From: CAZMXI01 sp964570205
Lineage (GTDB): Bacteria > Planctomycetota > Phycisphaerae > Tepidisphaerales > Tepidisphaeraceae
NCBI GenBank assembly: GCA_964570205.1
Contig: CAZMXI010000183.1
Span: 1 to 9,163 of the forward strand
Direction of reading: 5' to 3'
Length of the DNA stretch: 9,163 nt
Each line of letters begins with the position of its first letter. The first letter of the stretch is position 1. Shown here one piece after another: positions 1-4,450 of the stretch. Both the position numbers and the translations under genes were made by a program. The notes beneath the pieces are model-generated. The model saw nothing but the letters and a program-made list of their open reading frames with translations. It was not told where the DNA came from and ran no database searches.

Positions 1-684
1 ATTGCCCGCAACGGTGAAGCACGCGATCTGGGCGGGCACCGTGCCGCCGGCGGCGCAGGCCTGCTGAAGCAAGGGAACGATCGTCTGCCGGACAATGGCA
101 TGTCGGAGTTGCGCCAGCATTCCCGGGTCGTTGGCACACAAGGCAATCCGGGTAATGACATCGTCGCCAAGGGTCATCTGCTGATTGAACATGGACGATT
201 CGGCCAGAACGCGGCCGTTGGCGAGATCGACCAGCAGAAGCACGACGGTGGTGGTGCCGATGTCAATGGCCACCCCGACCGGCGCGAGGTCGGGTCGGCC
301 AGGGATTGACTTCACAAGCGGATCGTGGGCGTGAGGAATATTGATGCGATAATCCGTAACGATCTCAGGCTGGTAAGCCAGCACCGACCGAGGGGGAATG
401 CGGAGCCGCACGGAAGAATGCCCGGTCGGTAGTCGGTGTTCGCAGGCGCGCAGTGAGAGCGGCTGAGCGGCGGCAACACACTGGTTGGAGGAAATGCGAA
501 TCAGTGCACCCGCCAGGAGCTCAATGACACAGCCATCACAGAGGCCGCGCTGCCCGCACCGGGTGTTCAAAGGCAGACCGAAGCGGTGAAGGACATCGGC
601 CAGCGAGCGATGCCGCAGCGAGGGGGGCACGTGAATGGTTTTGCGCGTGCCGGCGGTTTCAACTTCAAGAATCAAGGATTGCAT
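1..684 (-). CDS. RACo-like corrinoid protein reductive activator, [2Fe-2S]/ASKHA (DUF4445 family), 3' part cut by window edge
   Basis: Reading leftward from the ATG at 684, 228 codons stay open to the window edge. Residues 1-95 form a plant-type ferredoxin domain. The cluster ligands are C43, C49 and C52 (TRCGQRGLCDGC, the Cx5Cx2C pattern), with C81 (LRAC) as the fourth. A linker leads to an actin/hexokinase-like phosphate-binding start at about 137-155 (VAIDIGTTTVVLLLVD), then SSMFNQQMTLGDDVITRI, and the visible part ends at TVAGN. This order is that of RACo/RamA-type activators, which use ATP and a low-potential electron to return oxidised Co(II) corrinoid to Co(I). Family members are usually 600 residues or more, so about a third is seen. 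The start lies 15 bases after the DUF1638 stop, which suggests one transcript; I see no strong Shine-Dalgarno. The likely client is the corrinoid protein encoded divergently at 1609-2244. The family call is firm; the client is inferred. Confidence 0.9.
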   Translation of the reverse strand, partial: MQSLILEVETAGTRKTIHVPPSLRHRSLADVLHRFGLPLNTRCGQRGLCDGCVIELLAGALIRISSNQCVAAAQPLSLRACEHRLPTGHSSVRLRIPPRSVLAYQPEIVTDYRINIPHAHDPLVKSIPGRPDLAPVGVAIDIGTTTVVLLLVDLANGRVLAESSMFNQQMTLGDDVITRIALCANDPGMLAQLRHAIVRQTIVPLLQQACAAGGTVPAQIACFTVAGN

Positions 685-699
685 GTCAACTCGGACGGT

Positions 700-1470
700 T
701 CAGCGGGCGTCGGGGCGGCCGGCGGACACCACTTCGACAATTCGTTCGTCGGCGGTCATGCGGATCGTCTGCCCCGGACTGAGCACAACAAACCGGGCGT
801 CATCCCAATGCCCCAGGAGCAGGTCGAGCAGGAGCGATGGGTCGCCCCGCTGATGGTCAAAACTCCAGTTGAGCCACTTGGCGCACCGCTGGGTGTACTC
901 CATATCCCGCTCGGTGTCGCCGATGCCCATCTCAACGTACGTCGCCTGGCTGTAGCTGGTAAACCACTGCTGTTCAGCTTCCATCAGGAACCGGGCATTG
1001 TCTTCGCCGTACTTCTCCACATACTGCTGGTAGAGCTTTTCGTAACGTTCCCGGCCGGGTGGAATATGGTAACGGTTCCACCCGGGCGAATACCAGTACG
1101 TTCCCGGATGCCGGGCAACGTACCGTGCGTAACGGTCCTTGTCTCCCAGAAGGTGCGTGATGCAGTCATGGGCGCGGGCAATGACAAGCTTGCAGCGCCG
1201 GGTAGAGACGCCTTCGGTGCCGCGGCTGCACAGGCCATAGCCAAGCGCAATGGCCTCCACATCCGCCTGCCGCTCGACGCGGTCGATTGCCTGCTGTAGC
1301 TGGATGCGAAGCTTGGGCGGTTCGTTGTGCAGACCCTGCTCGAGAACTTCGACGCAGGCAATGTGGTTCATGTCGCGCGCGAAATGCTCGATCTCGATAT
1401 GCAGCACAGCGCAGGTAATGACGGCGATGCGGAGCCGGGCCGGTTGTCTGGCTTGTTCGGTGAGAATCAT
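700..1470 (-). CDS. DUF1638-family protein of unknown function, linked to corrinoid methyl transfer
   Basis: A 256-residue soluble protein with no signal peptide or membrane segment. It matches DUF1638 as I know it: an N-terminal strand with a cysteine (RIAVITC20), EQGLH48NEPPKLR, ALGYGLC81, then ARAHDC103 followed by ITHLLG, and PGTYWYSPGW at about 122-131. C20, H48, C81, H101 and C103 could form a metal or cofactor site; this is inferred from their place in the recognisable blocks, not from a structure. I chose the ATG at 1470 because the conserved region begins about 12 residues later. A TTG at 1524 would add 18 residues that look like no family sequence, but it is nearer the predicted TATAAT box at 1542-1547 and cannot be excluded. 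Neither start has a good Shine-Dalgarno. The gene is followed 15 bases later by the RACo-like gene and diverges from the corrinoid protein gene, so a role in methyltransferase maturation, reactivation or substrate handling is plausible but unproven. Confidence 0.85.
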   Translation of the reverse strand: MILTEQARQPARLRIAVITCAVLHIEIEHFARDMNHIACVEVLEQGLHNEPPKLRIQLQQAIDRVERQADVEAIALGYGLCSRGTEGVSTRRCKLVIARAHDCITHLLGDKDRYARYVARHPGTYWYSPGWNRYHIPPGRERYEKLYQQYVEKYGEDNARFLMEAEQQWFTSYSQATYVEMGIGDTERDMEYTQRCAKWLNWSFDHQRGDPSLLLDLLLGHWDDARFVVLSPGQTIRMTADERIVEVVSAGRPDAR

Positions 1471-1515
1471 GTGTTGGGCACCAGGTTTCCGGGACGGCCG
1501 CACGCCGAAGCCGAA

Positions 1516-1544
1516 TTGACGCAACTACTGCCGCCACTTAGATT
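1516..1544 (+). promoter_or_regulatory. Candidate sigma-70-type promoter for the corrinoid protein/methyltransferase pair
   Basis: TTGACG (1516-1521) is followed after 17 bases by TAGATT (1539-1544), a 4/6 match to TATAAT. Transcription would start near 1551, giving a leader of about 58 bases before the ATG at 1609. That is too short for a cobalamin riboswitch. The -10 is imperfect, so confidence is moderate. Confidence 0.45.
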
Positions 1545-1547
1545 ATA
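1542..1547 (-). promoter_or_regulatory. Candidate -10 box (TATAAT) for the leftward DUF1638/RACo pair
   Basis: The minus strand reads TATAAT exactly, overlapping the rightward -10. Start of transcription would be near 1535, about 65 bases before the ATG at 1470. No good -35 is found 15-19 bases upstream: the best hexamers match TTGACA at only 2-3 positions. It may depend on an activator or be fortuitous. Confidence 0.4.
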
Positions 1548-1596
1548 CCGCCAACATTCGAAGAGTTGTATCGTCGAGAGAAGGCTCCAACGAAGC

Positions 1597-1600
1597 GAGG
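1597..1600 (+). promoter_or_regulatory. Shine-Dalgarno that fixes the corrinoid protein start
   Basis: GAGG ends 8 bases before the ATG at 1609. It supports this start over the in-frame upstream codons, which would run through the divergent gene's coding region. Confidence 0.55.
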
Positions 1601-1608
1601 CACAGCCC

Positions 1609-2244
1609 ATGGCCGATCTGCAAAGTCTCAGCGACGCAATCATTGCCGGAAACCGCGCGGAAGCGACAAGACTCACGAGGCAAGCGATCGATCAGAAGCT
1701 TGAGCCCAAGGTGATCCTGGACGCGATGGTCTCGGCGATGGATGAGGTCGGCCGCCGTTTCCAGTGCAACCAGGTGTTTGTGCCGGAGATGCTGATCGCG
1801 TCGCGGGCGATGAAGGAGAGCATGGCGCTGATTGAACCCTTGCTCCTGAAGGCGGGCATCACGCCCGCGTTCAAGGCCGTCATCGGCACGGTTCAAGGCG
1901 ACCTTCACGACATCGGCAAGAATCTGGTGGCCATGATGTGGAAGGGAGCGAACTTCGGCGTGGTCGATCTGGGAACTAACGTGGCGCCGGAGAAGTTCGT
2001 GGCCGCCGCGAAGGAACACGGCGCTGCGGTCATTGGGCTTTCAGCGCTACTGACCACCACGATGCCGGCCATGAAGGCGACGGTGGACGCGGTGAAGAAT
2101 GCAGGGCTGTCTGGACAGGTAAAGGTGGTCATCGGAGGCGCCCCGATCACTCAGGAATTCGCAGAGCAGATTGGGGCGGATGCGTTCGCGGCAGACGCCG
2201 CCAGCGCTGTGACAATGGTGCGGAAATTGATGGGAATGGCGTAA
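1609..2244 (+). CDS. Methyltransferase corrinoid-binding protein (MtbC/MttC/MtaC class)
   Basis: The 211-residue length is typical for stand-alone corrinoid shuttle proteins. Residues about 1-85 are the helical B12-binding cap (ending FVPEMLIASRAMKESM...), and about 88-211 are the Rossmann-like B12 fold. The cobalamin motif is complete: D98-L-H100-D-I-G103, with H100 expected to be the lower axial cobalt ligand, then S145-A-L147 and G176-G177 (VIGGAPIT). It carries a methyl group on cobalt between a substrate:corrinoid methyltransferase and an acceptor-side methyltransferase in the cytoplasm. It precedes the URO-D-type methyltransferase gene by 16 bases and diverges from a RACo-like activator, the expected repair enzyme after oxidation to Co(II). 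The amine, methanol and methoxyaromatic subtypes cannot be told apart here because no diagnostic partner such as MttB or MtaB is in the window. The start is chosen by the Shine-Dalgarno and the normal N-terminus; the frame is open further upstream but this is not family sequence. Confidence 0.95.
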   Translation: MADLQSLSDAIIAGNRAEATRLTRQAIDQKLEPKVILDAMVSAMDEVGRRFQCNQVFVPEMLIASRAMKESMALIEPLLLKAGITPAFKAVIGTVQGDLHDIGKNLVAMMWKGANFGVVDLGTNVAPEKFVAAAKEHGAAVIGLSALLTTTMPAMKATVDAVKNAGLSGQVKVVIGGAPITQEFAEQIGADAFAADAASAVTMVRKLMGMA

Positions 2245-2260
2245 GCTCACCTGGGAACAC

Positions 2261-3325
2261 ATGAGCCGCGACCTGTTCCTGGATCTGACTGAACGGGGGG
2301 CTCGGGTGCCCATCGGGACCGACTTGGTGCTCCAGGAGAAAGCCGACGTCGAGGCGGTATTGCTTGACGGGGTGCGGCTGGGCCAGGTCGTCGTGGAAGC
2401 TGCCGAGCGATACCACACCCCGCTGGCCTTTCACCTGATGGACCTCATGGTCGAGAAGGCCGCGATGCTCGATATGCTCGCCCTGGCCTCCGGGCACGCG
2501 GCCGACAGCTACCACTTCAACGATGTGCCCACCGACGACATGCTCGCGCGCCTGGATCAGGCCCTGCGCGGCCCGCTGACCCCGCGCATGCAGGCCAACA
2601 TCGATGCCGTGGCCTATGTGGCGAAAAACACATCCCTCATCCCCATCGGCATGACCATCGGCCCTTTCTCGCTCATGACCAAGCTGCTCGCCGACCCGAT
2701 CACCCCCGTGTACATGGCCGGATCGGGCCTGAGCGGCCGCGATGACCCGGAAATCCGCATGGTCGAGCGCACCATTGAAATGGCCGAGCGCATCGTTGTC
2801 CGCTCCGTCGAGGCGCAGATCCAGGCCGGCGCGCGGGCGATACTGGTCGCCGAGCCCGCGGCCAACAAGGCCTACTTCTCGCCCAACCAGCTCCAGGCCG
2901 GCTCCGACATTTTCGAGCGGTACGTCATGGCGCACCAGCGCCGGCTCAAGCAACGGCTTGACTCCAGCGGCGTCGAGCTGATCTTCCACTGCTGCGGCGA
3001 GCTGGTTGACGAAATGGTTCGGCAGTTCGCCAGCCTCGATCCGGTGATGCTCAGCCTCGGCAGCTCGCGCAAGCTCTGGGAGGATGCCAGGCTCGTCCCG
3101 AACACCACCATCCTCTATGGCAATCTGCCCACCAGGAAGTTCTTCTCCGACGAGTTGCTCTCGATCGACCAGGTTCGCGCGCTAACCTGCGACCTGATCG
3201 CCCGCATGCGCGCAACCGGCCACCACTTCATCCTCGGCAGCGAGTGCGATGTCCTGCACGTGCCCGGCTGCGAGAACGCCATCCGGGCCAAGGTGGATGT
3301 CATGCTGGACTGCCCGTGCGATTGA
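2261..3325 (+). CDS. Uroporphyrinogen decarboxylase-fold, zinc corrinoid methyltransferase (MtaA/MtbA-like)
   Basis: A 354-residue protein of the URO-D superfamily, close to the usual 330-370. MtaA/MtbA enzymes bind zinc through His-X-Cys-Xn-Cys; here H243-C244-C245-G246 (IFHCCGE) and C329 (ILGSEC) fit, and PGCENAIRAK at 335-344 matches the block after the last cysteine. Haem-pathway uroporphyrinogen decarboxylase lacks this zinc site, so HemE is unlikely. The extra cysteines C244, C337, C351 and C353 are notable. Such enzymes move a methyl group between the corrinoid protein and a thiol or folate; some relatives instead act first, demethylating methoxyaromatics. Either role is possible. The gene starts 16 bases after the corrinoid protein stop, so the two are almost certainly co-transcribed and act together. 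The Shine-Dalgarno is weak (GGGA about 5 bases before the ATG). Confidence 0.9.
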   Translation: MSRDLFLDLTERGARVPIGTDLVLQEKADVEAVLLDGVRLGQVVVEAAERYHTPLAFHLMDLMVEKAAMLDMLALASGHAADSYHFNDVPTDDMLARLDQALRGPLTPRMQANIDAVAYVAKNTSLIPIGMTIGPFSLMTKLLADPITPVYMAGSGLSGRDDPEIRMVERTIEMAERIVVRSVEAQIQAGARAILVAEPAANKAYFSPNQLQAGSDIFERYVMAHQRRLKQRLDSSGVELIFHCCGELVDEMVRQFASLDPVMLSLGSSRKLWEDARLVPNTTILYGNLPTRKFFSDELLSIDQVRALTCDLIARMRATGHHFILGSECDVLHVPGCENAIRAKVDVMLDCPCD

Positions 3326-3384
3326 CTGACTCCGACGAAAGAGCGAACGACTCGTTGGTCGAGCACCCGAGGCATTCATTGCGG

Positions 3385-3411
3385 TTGACATACGCGACCG
3401 CCCGGTACAAT
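3385..3411 (+). promoter_or_regulatory. Promoter for the metallophosphoesterase gene; probable leaderless start
   Basis: A perfect -35 TTGACA (3385-3390), a short 15-base spacer, and TACAAT (3406-3411, 5/6). Only six bases separate the -10 from the ATG at 3418, so the expected transcription start falls on or next to the start codon. No Shine-Dalgarno precedes the ATG, which agrees with leaderless translation. Confidence 0.7.
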
Positions 3412-3417
3412 CCCGTT

Positions 3418-4341
3418 ATGCGACTGGTTGCTACGGCAGACCTGCATTACAACCACCCCAGGTCCCGTCGCCTGGCGGATGAGCTGATCGACCAGATCAA
3501 CGCCCTGGAGGCGGACGCAATCCTCCTGATCGGCGACACCGCCGTGGCCGACGGCGATTCCCTGGACCGATGCCTGGGACGGTTTCGCTTCACGGGCCCC
3601 AGGCTCTTCGTCCCCGGCAACCACGAACTCTGGACCAGCCGCGATGACAGCTACCGGCTGTTTCGGGAGGAATTGCCTCGCCGCATCCGCGAAGCAGGCT
3701 GGCGGTGGCTTCAGGATGACCCTTTCGTCGCCCCATTGAAACCTGGCGGGGCGCATATCGCCGTCGTCGGCTCCATCGGCTGGTACGACTATTCGTTTGC
3801 GCACCAGGACTTGAAGATTCCCAGACGCTTCTACGAACACAAGGTGTCCCCGGGCGCTGCGATGCAGTTGGGGGGATATGGCCACCTCGTCAGCCGGTCT
3901 GACGACATCCCCCCTCATGCCGCGAATGTGATGGCCCGCTGGAATGACGGGGCATTTGTCAAGCTGCACCGGAACGACGAGGCATTCCTCGATGAGTTGC
4001 TGCATCAGCTTGAAGCTCAACTGACGCAACTGGCCAGTGCGGCACACATCGTCGCAGCTGTGCATCATGTGCCGCTGGCGGCTCTGATGCCCGAGCATTC
4101 GCACGTCCGCGCCGAGCATCTTCCCTTCGGCCGGGCAATGGCGAACCCAGGCTTCCTGTTCGCGCGGGCCTTCCTCGGCTCGCCGCGCATAGGGCGGGTG
4201 CTCCTGCATCACCCCAATGTCCGCACCATCCTCTGTGGGCACAGCCACCTGCCGGTTGAAGCCGACCTGAACGGCGTCAGGGCCATCAACATCGGTTCTG
4301 GGTACCGCGCCAAGCGGCACTGCGTCATCGAACTGTCTTGA
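3418..4341 (+). CDS. Calcineurin-like metallophosphoesterase
   Basis: A 307-residue cytoplasmic protein with the full set of binuclear-metal phosphoesterase motifs: D8-L-H10 (ATADLH), G39-D40 (LLIGD), G67-N68-H69-E70, H216-H217 (AAVHH) and G274-H275-S276-H277 near the C-terminus. It also has VVGSIGWYDYSF at about 117-127, known to me from uncharacterised members of this superfamily. These residues normally bind two metals and hydrolyse phosphomono- or diesters. The substrate cannot be read from the sequence; a nucleic acid, cyclic nucleotide or phospholipid target would be a guess. The ATG at 3418 is chosen because motif I begins six residues later and the N-terminus is family-like; the frame is open further upstream, but that overlaps the methyltransferase gene. 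It has its own promoter 92 bases after the methyltransferase stop, so it is probably a separate unit. No signal peptide or membrane segment is present. Confidence 0.9.
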   Translation: MRLVATADLHYNHPRSRRLADELIDQINALEADAILLIGDTAVADGDSLDRCLGRFRFTGPRLFVPGNHELWTSRDDSYRLFREELPRRIREAGWRWLQDDPFVAPLKPGGAHIAVVGSIGWYDYSFAHQDLKIPRRFYEHKVSPGAAMQLGGYGHLVSRSDDIPPHAANVMARWNDGAFVKLHRNDEAFLDELLHQLEAQLTQLASAAHIVAAVHHVPLAALMPEHSHVRAEHLPFGRAMANPGFLFARAFLGSPRIGRVLLHHPNVRTILCGHSHLPVEADLNGVRAINIGSGYRAKRHCVIELS

Positions 4342-4377
4342 TCGCGCTTTCCGGCCCGCCGTGAAACCCGCCCGTGT

Positions 4378-4405
4378 TTGACGCATGTTCGCGCCAACTT
4401 ATAAT
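4378..4405 (+). promoter_or_regulatory. Strong sigma-70-type promoter for the LptD-like gene
   Basis: TTGACG (4378-4383), a 16-base spacer and a perfect TATAAT (4400-4405). Transcription would start near 4412, giving a leader of about 39 bases to the GTG at 4451. The promoter overlaps an in-frame ATG at 4385, which would lie upstream of the transcription start and so cannot be the translation start. Confidence 0.75.
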
Positions 4406-4437
4406 GCCCGCTCATGCTCGGATGCACGGCGACCTGG

Positions 4438-4443
4438 AAGGAG
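4438..4443 (+). promoter_or_regulatory. Shine-Dalgarno that selects the GTG start of the LptD-like gene
   Basis: AAGGAG ends 7 bases before GTG 4451, ideal spacing. Starting there gives a clean signal peptide, while the upstream ATG at 4385 would add 22 polar residues in front of it. Confidence 0.8.
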
Positions 4444-4450
4444 TGAATGG

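Noticed and set aside
586..1299. A 237-codon plus-strand frame opposite DUF1638 and the RACo-like gene
   Set aside because: The minus strand gives two consecutive family matches here; the plus reading shows no known motif.
1327..1608. Upstream extension of the corrinoid protein to a start at 1327
   Set aside because: It would run through the DUF1638 coding region and the promoter area. The 211-residue form from ATG 1609 has the usual length and a Shine-Dalgarno.
1531..1608. A cobalamin riboswitch, prompted by GCCACTT near 1534 ahead of a B12-protein gene
   Set aside because: The whole intergenic spacer is 138 bases and the predicted leader about 58, too short for the aptamer. The rest of the B12 box and paired stems were not found.
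2261..3325. Haem-pathway uroporphyrinogen decarboxylase (HemE)
   Set aside because: The zinc-ligand pattern H243/C245/C329 and pairing with a corrinoid protein gene indicate the methyltransferase branch of the superfamily.
3347..3357. Small palindrome AACGACTCGTT after the methyltransferase gene as a terminator
   Set aside because: Stem arms of five bases around a one-base loop cannot form a hairpin, and no T-tract follows.
4366..4380. AAAC...GTTT inverted repeat after the metallophosphoesterase gene as a terminator
   Set aside because: The arms are only four bases and lead directly into the -35 of the next promoter; there is no T-run.
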